Source of the DNA: Hyphomicrobiales bacterium | GTDB taxonomy: Bacteria > Pseudomonadota > Alphaproteobacteria > Rhizobiales > Hyphomicrobiaceae | DNA length: 40,670 nucleotides | Direction of reading: 5' to 3' | Assembly (NCBI GenBank): GCA_003963125.1 | Contig: RXJK01000046.1 | Location: 1-40,670 of the forward strand | Shown: piece by piece, positions 1 to 10,964 of the stretch | How the letters are laid out: every line of letters begins with the position of its first letter | Position numbering within the stretch: the stretch's first letter is position 1 | Translations under genes and position numbers: made by a program | The notes under the pieces: generated by a model | Database searches by the model: none | Seen by the model: only the letters and a program-made list of their open reading frames with translations | Told to the model about the DNA's origin: nothing

Positions 1-1
1 G

Positions 2-271
2 AATTCGGAATGGTACCAGCACGCCCACACGCTGCTGAAGACCGGCGGCGTCACCCCGCAGATGAACCAGGGTTCCTGGATCGCCAACACGCTCAAGGCG
101 CTGACGCCGGGTGGCTTCCAGAAGAAGCCCGAGGTCAAGCCGCAGGCCCCGAGCCCCGGCATGCCGACACCCGAGCAGATGCCGGCGCCGCGCGTGCCCG
201 TTCCGTCCGAGGACATTCCGACGGCCTCGACCACCAAGACGAAGCCCGCCATGGGCTTCGCCCAGAACTGA
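2..271 (+). CDS. bamD: Outer membrane protein assembly factor BamD, C-terminal fragment (5' end outside window)
   Basis: Frame 2 is open from the window edge: NSEWYQHAHTLLKTGGVTPQMNQGSWIANTLKAL..., resembling the BamD C-terminus (LL...GG..P....GSWI). It lies immediately upstream of ligA. Confidence 0.6.
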   Translation, partial: NSEWYQHAHTLLKTGGVTPQMNQGSWIANTLKALTPGGFQKKPEVKPQAPSPGMPTPEQMPAPRVPVPSEDIPTASTTKTKPAMGFAQN

Positions 272-317
272 CCGGTTTCCGACGGCGGCGGGCTGCGCCC
301 CGCTGCGCTGTCGATGA

Positions 318-2513
<2,196 letters not shown>

Positions 2514-2682
2514 TCGCGCTTGCCTCAGAAAGTAAGATTAAGCCTCGGAGCCGTACGGTAAATTTTAATCGAAACTCCCTTTTGTATCGTCGGGAACAGC
2601 GCATTCAAACCGCATCCGAAGATAGTCCCCCAAATCCGTCGCAGTGTGCCGTTAGGCTGCACGCGGATGGAAACGCGCTAAC

Positions 2683-3687
<1,005 letters not shown>

Positions 3688-3759
3688 TCGCGTCGCATGA
3701 GATCAGGGCGGCTTGAGACGGCCGCCCTGCAATCGGGATCGATGCTTGGGAGCAGGGCA

Positions 3760-4218
3760 ATGTCGTCGATCGTCAATTTGCTGGCGGGCTTCGGCCCCTG
3801 GAACTGGTTCATCTTCGCCGTCGTGCTGTTCACGCTGGAGATGATCGTGCCCGGCGTGCATTTCGTCTGGTTCGGCGTCGCAGCCGTCGCGACGGGCGCG
3901 CTGGCCCTGGCGACGGGGCTGACCTGGCCATTTCAACTCCTCGCATTCGGCGCGTTCGCCGTTGCGACGGTCTTCTGGGTTCGCCGCTTCGCGCGTCCCG
4001 ATGCGAGCCCCAGCGACCTTCCCGACCTCAACGCGCGCGGCCAGCAGTACGTGGGCCGCTCAGTCCTGGTCGAGGTCCCGATCGAGAACGGCCGCGGCAA
4101 GGTGCGCGTCGGCGACACGATCTGGAGCGCCGAGGGGCCTGATACGCCAGCAGGTGCGCGCGTGCGCGTGACGGGTGCGCGCGGCATCGTGCTCACCGTC
4201 GAACATGCAGCTGCATGA
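3760..4218 (+). CDS. NfeD family protein (membrane segments plus C-terminal OB-like domain)
   Basis: Hydrophobic N-terminus followed by DLNARGQQYVGRSVLVEVPIENGRGKVRVGDTIWSAEGPDTPAGARVRV; located directly downstream of a band-7 gene. Confidence 0.9.
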   Translation: MSSIVNLLAGFGPWNWFIFAVVLFTLEMIVPGVHFVWFGVAAVATGALALATGLTWPFQLLAFGAFAVATVFWVRRFARPDASPSDLPDLNARGQQYVGRSVLVEVPIENGRGKVRVGDTIWSAEGPDTPAGARVRVTGARGIVLTVEHAAA

Positions 4219-4624
4219 GCGCCCAACGCCCGGTATCATCGCCTGGCTGATCGCACTGATCAGCCTGATCCTCCCTTGGGCCGGCATCGCCCTGATCGCG
4301 CTCGGCGCCTGGCGCATGAGCACCATCGGAAAGGGCGAAGCTTGGCTTGCAGGACTTGGCGTGCTCCTGATCGGCCTCGACATCCTGATCGACTTCGTCT
4401 GGGCCCACCCCGCGCTATCGCCTTCCGACGAACCGGAACTCAACCGCCGCGGGGCGCAGCTCAAGGGCCGCACGCTCGAACTCTCGTCGCCGATCGAGGG
4501 CGGTCGCGGGCTCGTGCGCTGTGACGACACGGTCTGGCAGGTGGAAGGCCCGGATCTGCCGGCCGGCTGCCGCGTGAAAGTCGTCGGCGTCACGGATATG
4601 CTGCTTCGCGTCGAACCTTTATAG
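4205..4624 (+). CDS. Second NfeD-like protein, tandem paralogue
   Basis: N-terminal TM segments; ELNRRGAQLKGRTLELSSPIEGGRGLVRCDDTVWQVEGPDLPAGCRVKVVGV aligns visibly to the preceding gene product. The start overlaps the upstream stop by 14 bp. Confidence 0.8.
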   Translation: MQLHERPTPGIIAWLIALISLILPWAGIALIALGAWRMSTIGKGEAWLAGLGVLLIGLDILIDFVWAHPALSPSDEPELNRRGAQLKGRTLELSSPIEGGRGLVRCDDTVWQVEGPDLPAGCRVKVVGVTDMLLRVEPL

Positions 4625-4656
4625 TTCTGCACGCTTGATGGGATGAGGAGCAGCCA

Positions 4657-4941
4657 ATGGCCGATGTGATCGTCACGAAAGAGGCCCACCGCTACGTGGC
4701 CAAGATCGATGGCATCGATGCCGAGGCCGAACTGACCTTTCGTTCCGGCGCTCCCGGCACGCTCGTCGCGGTGCACACGGGGGTTCCCGACGCATTTCGC
4801 GGCAAGGGCGTCGGCCGCGTGCTGGTGACGCGTCTTGTCGAAGATGCGCGCAAGGACGGTTTCAAGATCGTCCCGGCGTGCTCGTTCGTCGATGCCGAGC
4901 GCCGCAAGCACCCCGAGTGGGCGGATGCCTTCGTGAGCTAG
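4657..4941 (+). CDS. Small GNAT-like N-acetyltransferase (YjdJ-type)
   Basis: 94 aa; contains VHTGVPDAFRGKGVGRVLVTRLVEDARKDGFKIVPACSFV....HPEW, typical of this short GNAT subfamily. Confidence 0.85.
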   Translation: MADVIVTKEAHRYVAKIDGIDAEAELTFRSGAPGTLVAVHTGVPDAFRGKGVGRVLVTRLVEDARKDGFKIVPACSFVDAERRKHPEWADAFVS

Positions 4942-5103
4942 CCGCAGCCTTTGCGCCTGGCACGCGACGGCCTGCCCCAATGCTGTGATTTTCACACCTT
5001 AGTCTGAGTTTCGCAGGCGTTCGCAAAGGCGCCGGCGCAATTCATGGCGCGTTCACGCCGCGACCCGCATCCTCGTGTGCACATCAATCGTGGAGATCTC
5101 CCC

Positions 5104-5367
5104 GTGACCATCCTCACCGCCCGCTTCTGGGGCACTGCCGCCGCAGCAGCCGCCTTCGCCGTCCTCGCTTCGACGGCGCAAGCCCAGGAAAAGAAAGTCG
5201 ACACAAAGACCGCGACCAAGAAGCCACCGGCCTGTAACAGCCTGAAAGTCCAGACGGGTTGCGAAGCCCGCAGCGACTGCAACTGGGTCGGCGAAGTGAA
5301 GGACGGCAAGGGCAAGGTCACGAAGAAGGCCTACTGCCGCGCCAACCCGACCCCGAAGAAGAAGTAA
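5104..5367 (+). CDS. Small secreted cysteine-containing protein
   Basis: GTG start; signal peptide MTILTARFWGTAAAAAAFAVLASTAQAQ; mature part PPACNSLKVQTGCEARSDCNWVGEVKDGKGKVTKKAYCRANPTPKKK. Confidence 0.7.
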   Translation: MTILTARFWGTAAAAAAFAVLASTAQAQEKKVDTKTATKKPPACNSLKVQTGCEARSDCNWVGEVKDGKGKVTKKAYCRANPTPKKK

Positions 5368-5389
5368 TCGGTCCCGATGGGCGCACGAG

Positions 5390-5424
5390 AAAACCGCGGA
5401 TGGCCAGATCCTCCGCGGTTTTTT
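5390..5424 (+). terminator. Rho-independent terminator
   Basis: AAAACCGCGGA - loop - TCCGCGGTTTTTT, a perfect 11-bp stem ending in a T tract, directly downstream of the 5104-5367 ORF. Confidence 0.9.
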
Positions 5425-5484
5425 CATGGGAAGCCGTCGTCGGCTGCGCCATAATTGCTGCGATTCGCTACGGAGGGCTCTCCC

Positions 5485-5763
5485 GTGTCCAAGACGCTTT
5501 TCTCGAAGACCGTAATCGCTCTCGCCACTGCGGCCTTCGCGGCCACGGCCAGCGTCGGCACGATCGCCTACGCGCAAGAGAAGAAGACGACGACGCCCCC
5601 GAAAGCCACGGCAAGCAAGACGCCGTCGGCCTGCAAGGGCCTCGCGGAAGCCGCCTGCAAGGACAAGAGCACCGAGTGCACTTGGGTCTCGGCGAGCAAG
5701 GGCAAGGACGGCAAGGACAAGAAGGCCTACTGCCGCGCCAAGCCAAAAGCGAAGAGCAAGTAA
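5485..5763 (+). CDS. Small secreted cysteine-containing protein, paralogue of 5104-5367
   Basis: Signal peptide MSKTLFSKTVIALATAAFAATASVGTIAYAQ; mature part PSACKGLAEAACKDKSTECTWVSASKGKDGKDKKAYCRAKPKAKSK shares the C..C..CxWV...KKAYCRA pattern. Confidence 0.7.
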   Translation: MSKTLFSKTVIALATAAFAATASVGTIAYAQEKKTTTPPKATASKTPSACKGLAEAACKDKSTECTWVSASKGKDGKDKKAYCRAKPKAKSK

Positions 5764-5874
5764 GCAGCTTTTCGTCCGCAGCACCGGACACGCCTCGCGA
5801 TTGGGCGTTATACGGACGGCCACGGCGAATAGCCGCGTCCCAAGTCCGTTTTGCGCGCGTAGCAGGGTGCACTC

Positions 5875-6225
5875 ATGATCGCCGTCATCTTCGAGGTCTG
5901 GCCGGCCGACGGAAAGCGCGAGGCTTATCTCGACCACGCCGCGAAGCTGCGTCCCGCCCTGGAGAAGATGGACGGCTTCATTTCGGTCGAGCGGTTTCAG
6001 AGCATCACCAATCCCGGCAAGATGCTCTCGCTCTCCATCTGGCGTGACGAGGCAGCGGTTGCCGGCTGGCGCAAGCACATGGGCCATCGCGGCATGCAGC
6101 AGCTCGGTCGCGACGGCGTCTTCCGGGATTACAGGCTGCGGGTTGCCGGCATCATTCGAGACTATGGCCTGACGGACCAGCGGGAGCAGGCTCCTGAAGA
6201 CAGCCGGAAAACGTTCGGCAAATAA
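5875..6225 (+). CDS. Antibiotic biosynthesis monooxygenase (ABM) domain protein
   Basis: MIAVIFEVWPADGKREAYLDHAAKLRPALEKMDGFISVERFQSITNPGKMLSLSIWRDEAAVAGWRKHMGHR is typical of ABM-fold proteins. Confidence 0.85.
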   Translation: MIAVIFEVWPADGKREAYLDHAAKLRPALEKMDGFISVERFQSITNPGKMLSLSIWRDEAAVAGWRKHMGHRGMQQLGRDGVFRDYRLRVAGIIRDYGLTDQREQAPEDSRKTFGK

Positions 6226-6251
6226 CTTTCGCGGCGGTCCGCCCGCATTCC

Positions 6252-6287
6252 AAAAAAAAACACCGGCGGAAGTCGCTTCCACCGGTG
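6252..6287 (-). terminator. Rho-independent terminator of the minus-strand DUF465 gene
   Basis: On the minus strand: CACCGGTGGAAG-CGA-CTTCCGCCGGTG followed by TTTTTTTTT, located 28 bp beyond the stop codon at 6315. Confidence 0.85.
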
Positions 6288-6314
6288 CGTCTGGCGCTTC
6301 AGTCGGTTTCCCGA

Positions 6315-6482
6315 TCAGTGCGGCCTCAACTTGATCATCTGGTCTTTTATTCGGAGTTTCTCTTTCTTCAACTTGCTGATTTGAGCGGCGTCCGATCCGG
6401 GTCTCGACAGTTCTTCCTGGATCTTCGTTTCCAGAATGCGATGCTTCTCGGAAAGCTCTGCGATATGTGCAGCAAGTGACAT
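6315..6482 (-). CDS. DUF465 (YdcH-like) small protein, 55 aa; absent from the supplied ORF track
   Basis: Reverse-complement translation MSLAAHIAELSEKHRILETKIQEELSRPGSDAAQISKLKKEKLRIKDQMIKLRPH*; hallmark LKK.KLRIKDQ; followed by a strong terminator. Confidence 0.88.
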   Translation of the reverse strand: MSLAAHIAELSEKHRILETKIQEELSRPGSDAAQISKLKKEKLRIKDQMIKLRPH

Positions 6483-6738
6483 ATTGCCCTCCTGATGGAG
6501 TTGAAGGGCTCCAAGACTGACATGGACCTGTCACCTTGTCTAACCCCTCGAATGGGGAAAGCATCGGAGCCTACGGACAAGGTCAAGCAACAATGCAGCA
6601 CGCTCGCGGCGTTTTACGAAACACCTCAAGCATTTAGACACCTTTCATGCACAGGCTTGCGCTCGCCCTCTGGTTGGGGCACAAGGTCCCGCAAACTCAA
6701 GGTGCAGGCGGCTTCGCAGTTGAGAGCCCCAAGGGCCG

Positions 6739-6948
6739 ATGCAGCAGAAACCGGACGAAACAGCTCTGCGCGAGCAACTCGCGGCACTTCGCACCGAGCA
6801 CCGTGATCTCGATGAGCAGATCGCCGTGCAGGAACAGGCCCTGATGGCCGATCAGCTTCTCATTCGCCGGCTGAAGAAGCGCAAGCTGGTGCTGAAGGAC
6901 CAGATCACCTCGCTCGAGGACCAGCTTTTCCCCGACATCATCGCCTGA
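6739..6948 (+). CDS. DUF465 (YdcH-like) small protein
   Basis: MQQKPDETALREQLAALRTEHRDLDEQIAVQEQALMADQLLIRRLKKRKLVLKDQITSLEDQLFPDIIA; located upstream of purE. Confidence 0.88.
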   Translation: MQQKPDETALREQLAALRTEHRDLDEQIAVQEQALMADQLLIRRLKKRKLVLKDQITSLEDQLFPDIIA

Positions 6949-7065
6949 AGCCGGAGCTACCGGGCGAGTTCGCGCTTGCGTCCGCCGCCGCGCTCGATTG
7001 AAACTTCCGTCTTTCCGCTCGGCGATCGACGCCGGCACGCTTTTCCAAGGATCTGATCGGCAGCC

Positions 7066-7578
7066 ATGCCCAAGGACACAGCCAAGGCGCCTCTCGTGGG
7101 CATCATCATGGGCAGCCTCTCGGACTGGCCGACGATGAAGAAAGCGGCCGACGTCCTCGACGAATTGAAGGTGCCGTACGAGGCCAAGGTGGTGTCCGCG
7201 CATCGCACACCGGACCGCCTCTACGAGTACGCTAAGACTGCCAAGGAGCGCGGGCTGAAGGTGATCGTTGCGGGAGCCGGCGGCGCGGCGCATCTGACCG
7301 GCATGGCCGCCTCGATGACGACCTTGCCGGTTCTTGGCGTGCCGGTGGTCAGCAAGGCGCTCGCCGGCCAGGACAGCCTCCTGTCGATCGTCCAGATGCC
7401 GGCCGGTGTTCCCGTCGGCACGCTCGCGATCGGCGAACCCGGCGCCCACAACGCCGGCCTTCTCGCCGCCCAGATCCTTGCGCTGAGCGACGCAGGCCTA
7501 GGCGACCGGCTCGAAGCCTTGCGTGCGCGTCAGACGGCCTCCGTGCCTGAGGCGCCGAAGACCGAGACCGAGGGCTAG
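7066..7578 (+). CDS. purE: 5-(carboxyamino)imidazole ribonucleotide mutase
   Basis: [45 protein letters not shown]...[15 protein letters not shown] is the PurE signature. Confidence 0.98.
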   Translation: MPKDTAKAPLVGIIMGSLSDWPTMKKAADVLDELKVPYEAKVVSAHRTPDRLYEYAKTAKERGLKVIVAGAGGAAHLTGMAASMTTLPVLGVPVVSKALAGQDSLLSIVQMPAGVPVGTLAIGEPGAHNAGLLAAQILALSDAGLGDRLEALRARQTASVPEAPKTETEG

Positions 7579-7581
7579 CCG

Positions 7582-8673
7582 GTGTCCGTGCCGCTTCCTC
7601 CTGGGTCCACCGTCGGCATCTTGGGCAGCGGCCAGCTCGGCCGCATGCTCGCCATGGCGGCGGCCCGCATCGGCCTCAAGACGCACATCTACTGCCCCGA
7701 CAGCGGCCCCGCCTTCGACGTCGCTGCCAAGGCGACCAAGGGCAGCTTCTCCGACGCCAAGGCGCTGGCGCAGTTTGCTTCCGAAGTGCAGGTCGTCACC
7801 TACGAGTTCGAGAACGTGTCGAGCGAGACGGCCCGTTTGCTCGCCCCGCACGTGACGCTGCGTCCATCGCCTCGCGCGCTCGAAGTGGCGCAGGACCGCC
7901 TTCTGGAAAAAACCTTCATCTCGGATCTCGGATTTCCCGTCGCCCCGTTCCGCGCCGTGTCGGGCGTGTCGGATCTCGAGCAGGCGCGACAAGACCTAGG
8001 GCCCACCGCAATCTTGAAGACCCGCCGGCTCGGTTACGATGGCAAGGGCCAGGTGAGGCTGGGCGCTAGCGGCGATGCCGCCTCCGCATGGGCCACGGTC
8101 GGCAAGGCGCCGAGCATCCTCGAAGGCATGGTCGCGTTCGAGCGCGAAGTCTCCGTGCTCGTCGTGCGAGCGGTCGATGGCGGCCTCGCCTACTACGACA
8201 TTCCGGCCAACACGCATGCCGGCGGAATTCTCCGGCGTAGCGAGGTACCCTGCGGCTTGCCCGAGGCGGACCTCGCGCGCGCGCGCCAGATCGCAGCCGG
8301 CGTCGCCAACGCGCTCGACTACGTCGGCGTCCTCGCCGTCGAGATGTTCCACCTCGGCGCGCGCGTGCCTCTGGAGCAGCGCCTGCTCGTCAACGAGATC
8401 GCGCCCCGCGTCCATAACAGCGGCCACTGGACGCTCGAGGCGTGCGGCATATCCCAGTTCGAGAACCACATCCGCGCCGTCGCCGGATGGCCCCTCGGGT
8501 CGACGCGGCGCCACGCCGACGCCGTCATGCTCAACCTCATCGGTGCCGAGGCCAACGCGTGGGAGAAGCTCGCCGCCGACGACGGCGCATGCCTGCATCT
8601 CTACGGCAAGAACGAGGCGCGCGACGGCCGCAAGATGGGCCACGTCACGTACCTGATGCCCCTCACCGCGTAG
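7582..8673 (+). CDS. purK: 5-(carboxyamino)imidazole ribonucleotide synthase
   Basis: ATP-grasp protein GSTVGILGSGQLGRMLAMAAARIGLKTHIYCPD...EMFHL...NEIAPRVHNSGHWT; follows purE by 3 bp, GTG start. Confidence 0.98.
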   Translation: MSVPLPPGSTVGILGSGQLGRMLAMAAARIGLKTHIYCPDSGPAFDVAAKATKGSFSDAKALAQFASEVQVVTYEFENVSSETARLLAPHVTLRPSPRALEVAQDRLLEKTFISDLGFPVAPFRAVSGVSDLEQARQDLGPTAILKTRRLGYDGKGQVRLGASGDAASAWATVGKAPSILEGMVAFEREVSVLVVRAVDGGLAYYDIPANTHAGGILRRSEVPCGLPEADLARARQIAAGVANALDYVGVLAVEMFHLGARVPLEQRLLVNEIAPRVHNSGHWTLEACGISQFENHIRAVAGWPLGSTRRHADAVMLNLIGAEANAWEKLAADDGACLHLYGKNEARDGRKMGHVTYLMPLTA

Positions 8674-8682
8674 CCGATCCCC

Positions 8683-9444
8683 ATGCTCACCGCCCACGTC
8701 GACGGCCGCGCCATCGAGTACCGGATGATCCCCGGCGACGCGCTGGCCCGCCCGACGCTCGTCTTCCTGCACGAGGGGCTCGGCTGCGCGGCCCTGTGGC
8801 GCGATTTCCCGGACAAGATCGCAAGCCGGTTGGGCGCCCGCGCGCTCGTCTATTCGCGCTTCGGGTACGGCGCCTCGGATGGTCTCAGTGCGAAACGCGA
8901 ACCGGACTTCATGCACACGGAAGCCCTCGACGTTTTGCCCCAACTTCTCGATCAGCTTGGGATCGACGAACCTGTCCTCGTCGGGCACTCCGACGGCGCC
9001 TCGATTGCGTTGATCCATGCGGGCAAGGCCGCGCGCCCCGTGAAGGGCGTGGCGGTTCTCGCCCCGCATGTCTTCGTCGAGCCCATCACCATCGACAGCA
9101 TCGCCGACATCCGAGCGAAGTACGAGACGAGTGGGCTGAGGGATCGGCTCGCGCGCTACCACACGCGTGTCGACGATGCTTTCCTCGGCTGGGCCGACAT
9201 CTGGCTCGATCCGCGCTTTCGCACCTGGTCCATCGAGGACGTCGTTCCCGGCATTACCGCGCCGCTACTCCTGATCCAGGGCAAGCAGGACGAATACGGC
9301 ACGCTGGCCCAACTCGACCGGATCGAAGCGCGGGCCACGGCCCCCGTCACCCGCCTCGACCTCGACGCCTGCGGCCACGCCCCCCAGCGCGACCAGGAAG
9401 CCGCCGTCATCGACGCCATCGTCCGCTTCGTGCAACGCGCGTAA
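8683..9444 (+). CDS. Alpha/beta hydrolase
   Basis: LVFLHEGLGCAALWRDFPDKIA... LVGHSDGASIALIHAG nucleophile elbow; a late Asp and a HAPQ histidine. Confidence 0.93.
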   Translation: MLTAHVDGRAIEYRMIPGDALARPTLVFLHEGLGCAALWRDFPDKIASRLGARALVYSRFGYGASDGLSAKREPDFMHTEALDVLPQLLDQLGIDEPVLVGHSDGASIALIHAGKAARPVKGVAVLAPHVFVEPITIDSIADIRAKYETSGLRDRLARYHTRVDDAFLGWADIWLDPRFRTWSIEDVVPGITAPLLLIQGKQDEYGTLAQLDRIEARATAPVTRLDLDACGHAPQRDQEAAVIDAIVRFVQRA

Positions 9445-9520
9445 CGCGGATCACCGCAATCGTCTGCAGCCGTGACCACGGTGCCGTGGAATCAAAGGCA
9501 AGCGTTCGATCGCGTATAGC

Positions 9521-9560
9521 CCTGGATCCCGGCTCTCCGCTTTGCTCCGGCCGGGATGAC
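9521..9560. repeat. Palindromic repeat family B, copy 1
   Basis: cctggatcccggctctccgctttgctccggccgggatgac; arms shared with copies at 23354, 31276 and 31339. Confidence 0.75.
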
Positions 9561-9605
9561 AGCAGGAGTGCGCGACAATCCCGTCGACCTTCACCCCCAC
9601 CACCT

Positions 9606-9650
9606 GTCATCCCTGAATTTGCCGAAGGCAAATATCAGGGACCCAGGGGC
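9606..9650. repeat. Palindromic repeat family B, copy 2 (inverted relative to copy 1)
   Basis: gtcatccctgaatttgccgaaggcaaatatcagggacccaggggc. Confidence 0.75.
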
Positions 9651-9719
9651 GTCGTCCCTCCCGCGCAGCTCAAAAGCACACCCCGGCTTGGCTTTCCGCC
9701 ACCAGCCTCTCCCCTCAAT

Positions 9720-9800
9720 GCGTTCCCGGAAGCCGTGCGCGAGCACGGCTTCCGGGACCTTGCAGCGTGGAGTTCAGTTTCAACCGGGCAATTGCGCCCA
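9720..9800. repeat. Palindromic repeat family A, copy 1 (partial)
   Basis: gcgttCCCGGAAGCCGTGC-gcga-GCACGGCTTCCGGGaccttgcagcgtggag; perfect 14-bp stem with a GCGA loop. Confidence 0.8.
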
Positions 9801-9807
9801 TCGCACT

Positions 9808-10860
9808 TCAAACAGCCTCGTACTTCGCGACGAGCGCCGTGGCATCCGCGAGCAGCCGCTCGCCATCCACCCCTTTGGCCTTCATGTCGGCGAGCCACGT
9901 ATCCGTCACCGGCTTGCACGCGGCCTTCCAGCGGGCTGTCTCCTCCGCACTCAGGACGTGGATGGCATTTCCTCGCTTCTCCACCATCTCACGCACGGGC
10001 ACGCCCGACGTATCCCAAGCGTTGCCCGCAAGCTTCGCGCCCGCCATGCCGGCGTGATCGTCAATGATCTTCTTCAGGTCGGCCGGCAGCGCGTTGTACT
10101 TCGCCGTGTTCATCGCGAACACGAACGTTGCGACGTAGAACGTCGGCGTGCCCGGGATCTCCGTGTGGTTCTTGACGAGCTCGTGCACCTTGATGGCCGG
10201 CACGACTTCCCACGGGACGACGCAGCCGTCGATCACGCGCTGCGCGAGGCTCTCCGGCACCTGCGGCACCGGCATGCCGATCGAGGTCGCCCCCAGGGCC
10301 TTGAGCGCCTGCCCCGCGAGCCGCGTCGGGAAGCGCAGCTTGAGGCCGGCCAGATCCTCCATCTTCGTCACGGGTTTGTTCGTGTGCAGGACGCCGGCAT
10401 CGTGCGCCCAGAGCGCGATGGGGCGCACCTCCTTGTACTCGTCCTTGAGATGCGTCTCCGCGAACTCGGTCAGCGCCTGCGCATTCACGACCGAGCGGCG
10501 CGAAGCGACGAACGGCAGCTCGAACACTTCGGTCTTGGGGAAGCGCCCGCCCGTGTAGCCCTGCACGGTCCAGATCAGATCGGCGACGCCGTCACGCACC
10601 TGGTCGTAAAGTTGCGGCGGCGTCCCGCCCATCTGCATGGACGGGAAGATGTCGATCTTGATCCGCCCGTCGGACGCCTTCATCACCTGGTCGGCCCAGG
10701 GCGCAAGGAAGGCCCGGTGGCCGGACGCGGCGGGCGGCAGCATGTGATGCAGCTTGAGGTTGACCTGCGGCCCCTGCGCCCGCAGCACGGCCGGCATAGC
10801 GGGTGCCATCGCCGCCGTTGCGGAAGCCTTGAGAAAAGTGCGTCGCGAAAAAAGTGTCAT
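9808..10860 (-). CDS. TRAP transporter substrate-binding protein (DctP family)
   Basis: MTLFSRRTFLKASATAAMAPAMPAVLRAQG leader; LKLHHMLPPAASGHRAFLAPWADQVMKASDGRIKIDIFPSMQMGGTPPQLYDQVRDGVADLIWT. Confidence 0.95.
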   Translation of the reverse strand: MTLFSRRTFLKASATAAMAPAMPAVLRAQGPQVNLKLHHMLPPAASGHRAFLAPWADQVMKASDGRIKIDIFPSMQMGGTPPQLYDQVRDGVADLIWTVQGYTGGRFPKTEVFELPFVASRRSVVNAQALTEFAETHLKDEYKEVRPIALWAHDAGVLHTNKPVTKMEDLAGLKLRFPTRLAGQALKALGATSIGMPVPQVPESLAQRVIDGCVVPWEVVPAIKVHELVKNHTEIPGTPTFYVATFVFAMNTAKYNALPADLKKIIDDHAGMAGAKLAGNAWDTSGVPVREMVEKRGNAIHVLSAEETARWKAACKPVTDTWLADMKAKGVDGERLLADATALVAKYEAV

Positions 10861-10964
10861 GCATATCCTCCCGGGCGCCGCGTTATGGATCGCGGTCGTT
10901 GCCGATAACCCTAATCGGGAGGATGCACGCCGACAATGTCAGGCTTTGGCCACGAACGGCCGCC

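Noticed and set aside
1-6. GAATTC at the first six bases, considered as a cloning boundary
   Set aside because: An EcoRI site alone is not evidence; the flanking reading frame is ordinary genomic coding sequence and the other end does not show a site.
5053-6564. 503-aa minus-strand ORF over the small secreted proteins and ABM gene
   Set aside because: Antisense to several well-supported genes and runs through two intrinsic terminators; composition typical of shadow ORFs.
9521-9807. Palindrome cluster considered as a CRISPR array
   Set aside because: No regularly spaced direct repeats or spacers; elements are inverted, of differing length and hairpin-forming.
8442-10067. 541-aa plus-strand ORF spanning purK, the hydrolase and the repeat region
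   Set aside because: Out of frame with purK and hydrolase; Arg/Pro/His-rich shadow translation crossing palindromic repeats.
9556-10908. 450-aa plus-strand ORF opposite dctP
   Set aside because: Antisense shadow of a convincing TRAP DctP gene.
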